Origin: Pseudomonadota bacterium
Lineage (GTDB): Bacteria; Pseudomonadota; Gammaproteobacteria; Burkholderiales; Rhodocyclaceae
Direction of reading: 5' to 3'
Assembly: GCA_018240585.1 (NCBI GenBank)
Contig: JAFEFM010000508.1
Location: 1 to 55,065, forward strand
Length of the DNA: 55,065 nucleotides
Shown here: piece by piece, positions 23,892 through 31,121 of the stretch
How the letters are laid out: the number at the start of each line of letters is the position of its first letter
Numbering within the stretch: position 1 is the first letter of the stretch
The notes under the pieces: model-generated
Told to the model about the DNA's origin: nothing
Seen by the model: only the letters and a program-made list of their open reading frames with translations
The model's database searches: none
Translations under genes and position numbers: made by a program

Positions 23892-26495
23892 TCACAGCGT
23901 CGCGAGGAAGGCGATCAACGCCTTCTTGTCGCTCTCGGGCAGATCTTCGCCGAAGCGGTGGCCTTCGTTTTCCACCTCAGCCGTACAACTGCTGTAGATC
24001 TGCTTGATCAGGTAGGGCCGTGCCTTCAGCGCCTCGACCAGCGCATTCGGTTTGCCCACCAGCTCGCCTGCAATCGCCTGCAGATCCTGCAGCACCTTGG
24101 TACCGGTGTCGGCGCCGAAGCGTTCGGCGAGGTTGCCTTCCAGGGCCTTGGCGTCGGTCTTCGCCCGCACCAGGTCGACGATGAACTGCTTGTGCTGGAA
24201 ATTGCCGATGGTGCCGGCGGTCACACCGCGCCCGTCGATCTCGCTCGGGATGGTCAGCTCGAAGCCGAGCAGCCTTTCCTTGTCGGTGCCGTCCCACATC
24301 CGCGGGCCGATGCGCAGCGTGACGTCCTCGTTGAGCAGCGTGACCTTGGGGATGCGTTGTGCCGGGTTCAGCAGCTCCTCCATCGAAGCCTTGTACAGGC
24401 GGAAGCGGCCTTCCACGCTGGGGTCGTACTCGAAGCAGGCCGGCTGCTGGTCGGCCGGCAGCAGCTTGACGTTGCTGCCATCGACGTAGCGCGGCCGCTT
24501 GGCGTAGAAGTCGTTCGCGGCGTTCTTCGGTTTGCCGCACAGCTCGGGCCCGATCGCGTTGTTGTGCAGGAAGGGGGCGTGGGCCCACAGGTTGAGCAGC
24601 GAGATGTTGCGGTAGTAGCCGCGGCCGCCGTCGCCGGGTTCCTTCACGTTGGGGTCGGGCGGGCGGGCGCGCAGGGTCTCGGAGCCGTATTCCTGCCACA
24701 CATGGCCGGCCATGTGGTTGGAGTGCAGCGCGCGGCAGCGGTAGGTGCCGACCTCGGACACCGGCGTGGCGCGGTCGTTGCCCAGCCAGTCCTCGCGCAG
24801 GCCGGTGCCGAGATCGAGCTTGTGGAAGTCGAGCCCGGCGGTCTGGCCGGCGAGCGCCTCCGGCTGGCTCGAGTGGCAGCGGGCGCAGGTGCTGGCGAAG
24901 ACCTCGCTGCCGCGCGCCACCGCACCGGCGCCGAATTCCTTCTCGAGATCGGCGATCAGATCCTGTTCGGTGTAGGCCGCCGCCGGCATGGCCGCGCGCC
25001 GGCTGTTCTCGCGCGCGACGCGCAGGTCGGTGACGTGAGCCTCGGCCGACATGAAGAAGTCCAGGATGTTGACGAGCCGGTCCTCGATCGCCCGGAAGTG
25101 GGGGCAGTCGCGCCGGCACTGTCCGATGTCGAACGGCGTCTGGCCGAAGTTGCGCTGCTGCGGGTCGAGCTGGCGCAAATCGGTGAGATGGTTCACCCAG
25201 CACTGTTCCGAGCAGGAGCCGATGTTGAAATACACACGCTGGATCGCCTCGAGGACACCGATCGAGTCCTCTCCGCCTTTCAGGATGTGATGCACGGTCT
25301 CCTTCTGCTGCGACTTCTTCCAGCACTTGCCGTTACGCCCCGGTTCGCACCAGCAGCTCGTCTCGTCCTTGTCGTCGCCGCAACTGGCGACCTTGCGCCA
25401 CTTGATGACGTCCTCGTCGGCGAAGGTGGGGCGCTTGGCGATGTTGATCAGCGCGTTGATCGTGCCGGGGTTGTTCACCTGGTCGGTGGGGATGGCCGAG
25501 GTGTCGCTGGCGCCCGGACGCGCGTGCGCGAACATCTGCCATTCCAGCGTGTTGCTCGCCATGCCCGATACCATGATCTCGGAGATGCGGGAGTACTGGT
25601 TGCCGACCAGGCCCTTGATGTTTTCCCACTTCGGGTTTGCCGGGTCGGCCGGCGGATTCAGCGGATCGAAGCCGATGTGGCAGGAACCGCAGGAGGTGCC
25701 GATCAGGAAAGGCGGTTCGATTCCACCATCCTGCAGGTGCGAGCGTGGCGCCTCGCCGCCGCCGCCGGCCGCGGCGAGGGGCCGGTTGTAGCCTTCCCAC
25801 GAGCCGGCCCTGCCATTGAGCTTGATCCACGCCGCCTTGTCGAAGCGCGGGTTGGGGAACTTGCGGATCCCCAGCGCGCCGGTGGAGGTGCCGAAGCGCA
25901 GGTCGCACGCGGACTGGCGCTGGTCGCTGGTGGCGTGCGGATCACCTTCCTTCAGCGGCGCGTCGCGGAAGTCGCATGCCGGGTCGGGATAGCCGCTGCG
26001 GCCGACGTAGCCCAGCAGCTCCTCGTCGCCCGGGCACCAGTCGAGGCCATAGGTTTCGTCCGGGCTCTTGGCCGGGCAGTTCTTCGAGCCGGGCACGCAG
26101 CACGCCGGGTCGTTGATGATGCCCCAGGCGCGGAAGCGGTCGCCGCGCTGGTCGGCGCGCAACACACGGTACCAGTCGATGAGCACGCCGACGCGCTGCT
26201 GGAAGACGTAGGTATGGAAGCGTTCGTTGCCTGCGGTGGCCTTGAACCAGATCAGGCGACCGGCGCAGGCGGATTCGTCGAGCCCCTCGCGCGCGCACGC
26301 TTCGTAGTAGGGCGCGTCCTGCTCGTGGACGATCCTGGCGGGGGCCGGCGCAGCGGCGCCTGCGGTGGTTGTTCCGCCCGCAGCCGCATTCGCCGCGGTA
26401 GCCGTCTCTCCTCCGGGCGGCGTGGTGGCGGTGATCGGGATTGCCGCGACGAACACCGCGACGAGCAGCACGACGACGGCCAGCACACGCTTCAT
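23892..26495 (-). CDS. Large exported di-heme cytochrome c, RoxA-like C-terminal half, cysteine-rich
   Basis: 867 residues from the ATG at 26495, preceded by GGAGG at a good distance. The first 30 residues form a signal or anchor, followed by an Ala/Thr/Gly linker. Heme motifs are CGSCHIG (about residue 276) and CARCHSS (about 541). The C-terminal half follows the RoxA-like plan: VSEVGTYRCRALHSNH, then APFLHNNAIG where the paralogs have APYLHNGSV, and the ending GHRFGEDLPESDKKALIAFL. Extra cysteines occur as PACCVP, CWCEP, CSEQC and CRRDC, many more than in the other members, pointing to disulfides or another cofactor. First gene of the five-gene unit. Function unknown; the changed LHNNA segment may mean a different activity. 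Confidence 0.84.
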   Translation of the reverse strand: MKRVLAVVVLLVAVFVAAIPITATTPPGGETATAANAAAGGTTTAGAAAPAPARIVHEQDAPYYEACAREGLDESACAGRLIWFKATAGNERFHTYVFQQRVGVLIDWYRVLRADQRGDRFRAWGIINDPACCVPGSKNCPAKSPDETYGLDWCPGDEELLGYVGRSGYPDPACDFRDAPLKEGDPHATSDQRQSACDLRFGTSTGALGIRKFPNPRFDKAAWIKLNGRAGSWEGYNRPLAAAGGGGEAPRSHLQDGGIEPPFLIGTSCGSCHIGFDPLNPPADPANPKWENIKGLVGNQYSRISEIMVSGMASNTLEWQMFAHARPGASDTSAIPTDQVNNPGTINALINIAKRPTFADEDVIKWRKVASCGDDKDETSCWCEPGRNGKCWKKSQQKETVHHILKGGEDSIGVLEAIQRVYFNIGSCSEQCWVNHLTDLRQLDPQQRNFGQTPFDIGQCRRDCPHFRAIEDRLVNILDFFMSAEAHVTDLRVARENSRRAAMPAAAYTEQDLIADLEKEFGAGAVARGSEVFASTCARCHSSQPEALAGQTAGLDFHKLDLGTGLREDWLGNDRATPVSEVGTYRCRALHSNHMAGHVWQEYGSETLRARPPDPNVKEPGDGGRGYYRNISLLNLWAHAPFLHNNAIGPELCGKPKNAANDFYAKRPRYVDGSNVKLLPADQQPACFEYDPSVEGRFRLYKASMEELLNPAQRIPKVTLLNEDVTLRIGPRMWDGTDKERLLGFELTIPSEIDGRGVTAGTIGNFQHKQFIVDLVRAKTDAKALEGNLAERFGADTGTKVLQDLQAIAGELVGKPNALVEALKARPYLIKQIYSSCTAEVENEGHRFGEDLPESDKKALIAFLATL

Positions 26496-26774
26496 GATGC
26501 CACCTCCGAGGGGTGGGCCGACATCGGCGATGCGACGCCCCTGATCCTCGCGGACGCGGTGTGCCACCGGGCGACGCGACATGTGTCGCGGCGGACGATA
26601 CGCAGCAGGGCTCTCTGTCGACTCGACGCGCGCGCAGCCTTCGCCGCGCGCCCGCAGCTAGTTTCTAGTACTTAATTCGTAGCAGGAAATACCCCGTATG
26701 CAAGCGCAGGAATGACGCCCGGAGCGAAAGCCGATGCGCTCTTGCGGCCCATCGACGGCATCGGCCGTAAACGA
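26496..26774 (-). promoter_or_regulatory. Upstream region of the cytochrome operon with a 16-base palindromic site
   Basis: This stretch holds no gene. At 26575-26590 CGCGACA and TGTCGCG form a perfect inverted repeat with a 2-base spacer, about 80 bases before the operon start codon, a candidate operator. Farther up, an AT-richer patch (26655-26700) contains CTAG-AAA-CTAG and, on the minus strand, TTGCAT followed 17 bases later by ACGAAT, a possible but weak promoter. The repeat is seen directly; its role is inferred. Confidence 0.4.
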
Positions 26775-26809
26775 CATTCGCCGCCCGGCAGGGTGCCGGG
26801 CGGCGAATG
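26775..26809 (-). terminator. Strong hairpin downstream of the phasin gene
   Basis: CATTCGCCGCCCGGCA pairs perfectly over 16 bp with TGCCGGGCGGCGAATG around a 3-base loop. On the minus strand it is followed by TCGTTTAC, a poor T-run. It is the second and stronger of two hairpins after the phasin stop and separates it from the cytochrome operon. Confidence 0.7.
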
Positions 26810-26827
26810 CGTGTGCTACCGGATTCC

Positions 26828-26849
26828 GGGGTGATGCAGGCATCACCCC
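26828..26849 (-). terminator. First hairpin downstream of the phasin gene
   Basis: A perfect 9-bp stem (GGGGTGATG / CATCACCCC) with a CAGG loop, 14 bases beyond the phasin stop. Together with the following 16-bp hairpin it probably ends or stabilises this likely abundant mRNA. Confidence 0.5.
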
Positions 26850-26862
26850 GCGGCGGTGCTCA

Positions 26863-27429
26863 TCAGGCGGCGGCGTCCTTCTTGGCAGCGGCCTTCTTCG
26901 CGGCGGGCGCCGGCACGGCAGCCTTTTGCGCGGCGTTCAGGTTGGCTTCCAGCGCCTCGGTGGCCTGCTTCACCAGCTTGGTGAATTCGGCGTACGCGTC
27001 GTTGGCGGCAGCGATGGCCTGCTTCATGCCGGCGAACAGCGGCTCCGAACCCTTCGGCGCCGACTTCTCGGCCTGCTCGATGGCCTGGGTGACAGCCTTG
27101 TTCACATCGGCGATGTTCGCCTCGACCAGCTTGGTCAGCTCCTGCTGGCCTTCGGTGGCGATTTCATACACGCTGCGGCTGTAATCGACGAACTTGTCGA
27201 CCACCGGCTGGGCCAGCTCCTGCTGCAGCTTGGCGAGGTCCTGCGGCTGCTTGACCTCGAGCAGGGTCTTGGCGCTGGCGGCGCTGTCTTCCAGCACGGC
27301 GCGGACGATGTTCATGTTCAGCGCGGCAAGGCGCTCGGCACGGCTCTGCACGCCGGCGATCATCTTCTGCACCGCTTCCATGTTGGCCTTGTTGGCGGCG
27401 GCGAAAGCTTCGGGGGTGAAGTAGTTCAT
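26863..27429 (-). CDS. phaP: Phasin (PHA granule-associated protein)
   Basis: 188 residues, the length of PhaP1-type phasins. The start MNYFTPEAFAAANKANMEA is characteristic. The body is almost entirely amphipathic helix (KTLLEVKQPQDLAKLQQELA, YEIATEGQQELTKL), and the tail is Ala/Lys-rich (AAKKAAAKKDAAA). Phasins coat polyhydroxyalkanoate granules and set their number and size. An AGGAG ribosome site stands 7 bases before the ATG, and a consensus-like promoter lies upstream. A PHB depolymerase at the right end of the window supports PHA metabolism in this organism. Confidence 0.93.
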   Translation of the reverse strand: MNYFTPEAFAAANKANMEAVQKMIAGVQSRAERLAALNMNIVRAVLEDSAASAKTLLEVKQPQDLAKLQQELAQPVVDKFVDYSRSVYEIATEGQQELTKLVEANIADVNKAVTQAIEQAEKSAPKGSEPLFAGMKQAIAAANDAYAEFTKLVKQATEALEANLNAAQKAAVPAPAAKKAAAKKDAAA

Positions 27430-27511
27430 GGTGAATCTCCTGGAGGTTGAATCGAAAATAGTGGGTCAGAAGGCTTCGCTGCTGCGTTTGTGCGCTGCAG
27501 CATTGGCGCTC

Positions 27512-27539
27512 AGTATAAGGGCTCCGGAGCCGCCGTCAA
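27512..27539 (-). promoter_or_regulatory. Sigma-70 promoter of the phasin gene
   Basis: On the minus strand TTGACG (27539-27534) and TATACT (27517-27512) are spaced by 16 bases, both near consensus. The predicted start gives a leader of about 75 bases before the phasin ATG. Confidence 0.7.
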
Positions 27540-27544
27540 TACCC

Positions 27545-27563
27545 TTTGTTGCGGTGCAACAAA
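27545..27563. promoter_or_regulatory. Perfect 8-bp inverted repeat upstream of the phasin promoter
   Basis: TTTGTTGC-GGT-GCAACAAA lies 5 bases upstream of the -35 element of the phasin promoter and 16 bases past the znuA stop. It could be an operator (PHA-responsive regulators such as PhaR act near phasin promoters) or a weak znuA terminator. The lack of a clear T-run favours the operator reading. Confidence 0.45.
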
Positions 27564-27579
27564 ATTTCTTTTGATCGCT

Positions 27580-28506
27580 TCAGCGCAACGCCAGTGCTTC
27601 GAGCAGCCGCTGCAGGTTGTGGCGCATCATCGACAGGTAGTCGGGCGCCGCGCCGTTCGCTGCCGACAGTGCGTCCGAGTACAGCGTGCCGCCGACACGC
27701 GCGCCGCTCTCGCTGCGGATGCGCTCGATCAGGCGCGGGTCCGCGATGTTCTCCAGGAAGACGGCGGGCACTTTTTCCGCCCGCACCTGGCGGATCAGTT
27801 GCGCGACGCCCTGCGCCGTCGGCTCGGCGTTGTTCGACACGCCGACGGGCGCCAGAAAGCGGATGTCGTAGGCGCGGGCGAAATAGCCGAAGGCATCGTG
27901 CGAACTGACGACCTTGCGCCGGCTTGCCGGCAGGGACGCCAGTGCGGCGCGGATTTCCGCATCCAGGGCCTTCAACTGCCCGGTGTAGCGCGCCGCGTTC
28001 GTGCGATAGACGGCAGCGCCAGCAGGATCGGCCGCCACCAGCGCGTCGGCGATGTTGAGCACGTAGCGTTGCGCGTTGGCCACATCCTGCCAGGCGTGCG
28101 GGTCGATGCCGCGGTCAGTGCCTCCGCCATCGCCGGCGTCGCCGTCGGCATGCGTCATCGCCAGCGTGCGCACGTTGGCGCTGGCGATGACGACCGTGCC
28201 GCGAAAGCCGGCCGATTTCGCCAGGCGCACGATCCAGTCATCGAAGCCGAGGCCGTTGGCCACCACCAGGCCGGCTTTGCCGATGGCGCGTGCGTCCGAC
28301 GGTCGCGCCTGGTAGCCGTGTGTGTCTTCGTTGGGGCCCACCAGCACCCTGACGGCGACACGCTCGCCGCCGACCTGGCGCACGAAATCACCCAGGATGC
28401 TGAAACTGGTGGTTACTTCCAGCGCCGCGGCGCGCGCCACGGGGGCGAACAGCAGCGCGAGCAGCGTGATGCAGGTGGCGACGGTGCGGCGATATGTCGA
28501 TTTCAT
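27580..28506 (-). CDS. znuA: Zinc ABC transporter substrate-binding protein
   Basis: 308 residues of the cluster A-I metal-binding family. Signal peptide (CITLLALLFAPVARA), then TTSFSILGDFVRQVGG. Metal ligands are in EDTHGYQARPSD, DPHAWQDV, SSHDAFGYFA and the late SDALS segment. A short acidic/Gly loop with one His precedes DPHAW, in place of the long His-rich loop of E. coli ZnuA. It binds Zn (or Mn) in the periplasm for the ZnuBC importer. Last gene of zur-znuC-znuB-znuA, 14 bases after znuB; the regulator and its palindrome favour zinc. Confidence 0.9.
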   Translation of the reverse strand: MKSTYRRTVATCITLLALLFAPVARAAALEVTTSFSILGDFVRQVGGERVAVRVLVGPNEDTHGYQARPSDARAIGKAGLVVANGLGFDDWIVRLAKSAGFRGTVVIASANVRTLAMTHADGDAGDGGGTDRGIDPHAWQDVANAQRYVLNIADALVAADPAGAAVYRTNAARYTGQLKALDAEIRAALASLPASRRKVVSSHDAFGYFARAYDIRFLAPVGVSNNAEPTAQGVAQLIRQVRAEKVPAVFLENIADPRLIERIRSESGARVGGTLYSDALSAANGAAPDYLSMMRHNLQRLLEALALR

Positions 28507-28520
28507 CGGGCTTGCGGGGC

Positions 28521-29387
28521 TCAGGATTCGAGGTGGTGGCGCACCGGCAGCCGGCCGGCGAGCAGGCCCCCGGGGGCGGCGAGCAGGGACGCGAAATACA
28601 CGAACCCGCAGGCCAGCACGATGGCCGGGCCTGCCGGCACGTCGGCGTGGAACGACAGCAGCAGGCCGGCGACGCCGCTCGCGGCGGCGAAGACCACCGC
28701 GAGCCCGAGCAGCGCAGGCAGTTCATGCGCCCACAGCCGTGCCGCGGCCGATGGCAGGATCATGATGCCGACCGCCATCAGGGTGCCCAGTGCGTGGAAG
28801 CCGCTCACCAGGTTCAGCACCACCAGCATCAGGAAGCCGTAGTGCGCCACCGGCGACCAGCGGCTGACGCCACGCAGGAAGGCGGGGTCGAAGCATTCGA
28901 GGGCGAGCGGGCGGAACAGCAGCGCAAGCGCGAACAGGGTCAGCGTGGCGATGCCGCCGATCAGCAGCAGCGAGCCGTCGTCCAGCGCCAGCACCGACCC
29001 GAACAGCACGTGCAGCAGGTCGAGGTTGCGGCCGCGCAGCGACACGATCATGACGCCGGCGGCGAGCGACAGCAGGTAGAAGGCGGCGAGGCTGGCATCC
29101 TCCTTCAGGATCGAGGCGCGTGTCACCACCCCCGCCGCCAGCACCACGACGAGGCCGGCGACGATGCCGCCCACCGTCATCGCGCCGAGCGACAGGCCGA
29201 AAGCGAGGTAGCCCAGCGCCGCGCCCGGCAGGATGGCGTGGCTCATCGCGTCGCCCATCAGGCTCATGCGCCGCAGCATCAGGAACGCGCCCACCGGTGT
29301 GGCGCCGAGCGCCAGCGCGAGGCAGCCCGCCAGCGCACGGCGCATGAAGGCAAAGTCGGTGAAAGGTGAAACGAGGAGGTCGTACAC
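28521..29387 (-). CDS. znuB: Zinc ABC transporter permease
   Basis: 288 residues with eight or so membrane helices, of the ABC-3 permease family: RRMSLMGDAMSHAILPGAAL near residue 30, a LLHVLFGSVLALD segment and a GTLMAVGIMILPSAAARLWA segment. It forms the inner-membrane channel of the ZnuABC importer. It lies 53 bases after znuC and 14 before znuA. Confidence 0.92.
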   Translation of the reverse strand: MYDLLVSPFTDFAFMRRALAGCLALALGATPVGAFLMLRRMSLMGDAMSHAILPGAALGYLAFGLSLGAMTVGGIVAGLVVVLAAGVVTRASILKEDASLAAFYLLSLAAGVMIVSLRGRNLDLLHVLFGSVLALDDGSLLLIGGIATLTLFALALLFRPLALECFDPAFLRGVSRWSPVAHYGFLMLVVLNLVSGFHALGTLMAVGIMILPSAAARLWAHELPALLGLAVVFAAASGVAGLLLSFHADVPAGPAIVLACGFVYFASLLAAPGGLLAGRLPVRHHLES

Positions 29388-29440
29388 GGCAGTTTGGGCC
29401 TGGTGGAAGGGCGAGGGAAAGAGCGATTGCGCCGTGGGCC

Positions 29441-30301
29441 TCAGTGCCGGTGTCCGCCGTGGCCCTGCCCGTGGGGGTGGCGGTGGCCATGCAGCGGCAC
29501 GACATCGGCGCGCGCCGGCGTGTGGTCATCGGGTTCGCCGGGTGTCGCCAGATCGGCGCGGTGGCATTCCGGCGCATGGTCGTCGAAGGCCTCGGACAGC
29601 CGCCGCGCGCGCGCCAGCAAGGTGTCGGTGAGCACCTGCGGAGTGGGGCCGAAGGCCACCGGTTCGCGCGCCAGCAGCAGGCAGGTGGGGAAGTGGCGCC
29701 GCACCTGGTCGAAATCGTGCACCACCGTCAGGATGGTGCGGCCTTCCGCATGCCAGCCCAGGATCAGGCGGATGAGATCCTCCACCGTGCGGCTGTCGAT
29801 GGCCGCGAAAGGTTCGTCGAGCAGGATCAGCGGCGCATCCTGCAGGATCAGGCGGGCGAAACGCGTGCGCTGCAACTGCCCGCCGGACAGTGAGCCGATC
29901 GGCCGCGACTCGAAGCCTTCCATGCCCACCGCCGCCAGCGCCTCGCGCACCCGCTGGCGCTGCTGGCGGTTGAGCCCGCCGAAGGCCCCCAGCTCGCGCC
30001 ACAGGCCCATTGCCACCACGTCGAACACCGACACCGGGAAGCCGGGGTCGATCTCGCTGCGTTGCGGCATGTATGCCAGCCCGCCGCGCGGAAGGGCCGC
30101 CAGTTCGACATGCCCGCCGATCGGCCGCAGCTCGCCGGCGACGCCCTTGAGCAGCGTGGACTTGCCGGCGCCATTGGGGCCGATCACCGCCACCAGCGCA
30201 CCGGTGGCGATCTCGCCGCTCAGGTGGTGCACCGCCGGGTGGCGCTCGTAGCCCAGGGTGAGGTTGTCGAAACGGATGACGGGAGGCGGTGCCGGGTGCA
30301 T
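29441..30301 (-). CDS. znuC: Zinc ABC transporter ATP-binding protein with His-rich tail
   Basis: 286 residues. Walker A GPNGAGKSTLLKG, signature LSGGQLQRTRFARL, Walker B LILLDEPFAAID and H-loop TVVHDFD. It powers ZnuB. The last 16 residues are unusual: HGHRHPHGQGHGGHRH, eight histidines. Such a tail could bind or sense cytosolic zinc at the transporter (inference). The ATG overlaps the stop of the tiny upstream ORF (TGATG), so translation is coupled through from the regulator. Confidence 0.92.
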   Translation of the reverse strand: MHPAPPPVIRFDNLTLGYERHPAVHHLSGEIATGALVAVIGPNGAGKSTLLKGVAGELRPIGGHVELAALPRGGLAYMPQRSEIDPGFPVSVFDVVAMGLWRELGAFGGLNRQQRQRVREALAAVGMEGFESRPIGSLSGGQLQRTRFARLILQDAPLILLDEPFAAIDSRTVEDLIRLILGWHAEGRTILTVVHDFDQVRRHFPTCLLLAREPVAFGPTPQVLTDTLLARARRLSEAFDDHAPECHRADLATPGEPDDHTPARADVVPLHGHRHPHGQGHGGHRH

Positions 30302-30387
30302 CAGGCTTCCTCGCGGCGAATGCTTGGACTTGCTGCGGCGGTAGGGCCGGCCTGCAGGCGGGAAGACGGGCGGAACGCTTGCTTCAT
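30301..30387 (-). CDS. Tiny ORF (28 aa) between the small membrane ORF and znuC, doubtful
   Basis: An ATG at 30387 opens 28 codons (MKQAFRPSSRLQAG...) ending in TGA, with the last A shared with the znuC ATG. It lies 1 base after the preceding small ORF's stop. The coupling geometry suggests translation, perhaps only to deliver ribosomes to znuC. The composition (Ala, Arg, Ser) gives no function, and it may be an untranslated spacer. Confidence 0.3.
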   Translation of the reverse strand: MKQAFRPSSRLQAGPTAAASPSIRREEA

Positions 30388-30388
30388 G

Positions 30389-30508
30389 TCAGTGCAGGGC
30401 CCACCAGATGGTCACCCACAGCAACGACGCGGCGAGCGCCACGAGGGCGAGACGCCGACCCACGCTGGTAGTGAGCAGGCTGAAGGAGGGCGCGGGGTGC
30501 CGGCGCAT
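30389..30508 (-). CDS. Small single-pass membrane protein (39 aa) in the zur-znu operon
   Basis: The ATG at 30508 shares its A with the stop of the zur gene (TGATG). The 39-residue product has a basic, polar start (MRRHPAPSF) and a hydrophobic helix from about residue 20 to the end: LALVALAASLLWVTIWWALH. Arg on the inside and Trp at the far boundary make a plausible N-in membrane helix. Zinc-uptake operons sometimes encode small membrane proteins. A GGAGG sequence lies about 20 bases downstream of the start on the other strand only, so coupling to zur is the likely initiation mode. Confidence 0.55.
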   Translation of the reverse strand: MRRHPAPSFSLLTTSVGRRLALVALAASLLWVTIWWALH

Positions 30509-31002
30509 CACGGACGCAGCTCTTCGTCGCGGCGACCGCAGGCTGCGCATTGGCCGTGCAGCACGAGATCGGCCCGCTCAACCTGGAAGCCGCTCGGCAG
30601 CGCGGTCGCGGGCGCCGGTTGCAGCCCCTCGAGGCAGACGACCTGGCCGCAGCGGTCGCAATGGAAATGGGCGTGGCGATGCCCGGCATCGCGCACACCC
30701 TCGAAGCGCCAGGCACGCTCGCCGCCGGCGATGCGCCGCGCCAGGCCTTGCTCCACCAGCCAGTCGAGCGCGCGGTAGAGCGTCACGCGGTCGTGGGCGA
30801 TGCCGGCGCTCGCCAGCGCCTCGGCGATCTCGTCGTGCGACAGCGGGTGCGTGCCGTGCTGCAGCATCTCCAGCACCGCCAGGCGGGTGCGGGTGACGCG
30901 ACCGCCGCGCGCGGCGATCCGTTCGCGAGCGCTCGTATGGCGAGGGGCGTCATCGTCCGGGACCCGGGCGGGTGCCGGGTACGGGGTCTGCAGGCTGGCC
31001 AA
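30508..31002 (-). CDS. zur: Fur-family zinc uptake regulator (Zur type)
   Basis: 164 residues. The winged helix contains RVTRTRLAVLEMLQHGTHPLS and VTLYRALDWLVEQGL. The metal sites are GHRHAHFHCDRCGQVVCLEG and the C-terminal CAACGR, giving the CxxC...CxxC structural zinc pair and the His cluster. Co-transcription with znuCBA identifies it as Zur rather than Fur or PerR. A 17-base palindrome at 31023-31039, just upstream of the gene, is the probable self-regulated operator for the whole operon. The start ATG at 31002 is the first in frame. Confidence 0.88.
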   Translation of the reverse strand: MASLQTPYPAPARVPDDDAPRHTSARERIAARGGRVTRTRLAVLEMLQHGTHPLSHDEIAEALASAGIAHDRVTLYRALDWLVEQGLARRIAGGERAWRFEGVRDAGHRHAHFHCDRCGQVVCLEGLQPAPATALPSGFQVERADLVLHGQCAACGRRDEELRP

Positions 31003-31022
31003 GTTGTTCTCCGAGGGGCTTG

Positions 31023-31039
31023 ATGCAACATTGTAGCAT
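31023..31039 (-). promoter_or_regulatory. Probable Zur operator
   Basis: ATGCAACATTGTAGCAT is a 17-base palindrome with one mismatch pair and a central base (arms TGCTACA and TGCAACA on the two strands). It lies 21 bases upstream of the zur start, the right place to repress zur-znuCBA when zinc is sufficient. The length and TGNNACA...TGTNNCA shape fit a Fur-family site; binding is inferred. Confidence 0.6.
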
Positions 31040-31121
31040 TAGGCTCGGGCCGAACCGGGAGACGTGGCGTGCGGCGTGCCCGGGGCGCCAGGACGGGAAC
31101 GCCACCGCCGGGGCGGGGCGA

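Noticed and set aside
23958-26675. 905-codon plus-strand ORF antisense to the large cytochrome gene
   Set aside because: Composition-driven shadow. It runs opposite a gene with signal peptide, two heme motifs and a good ribosome site, and its own translation has no domain.
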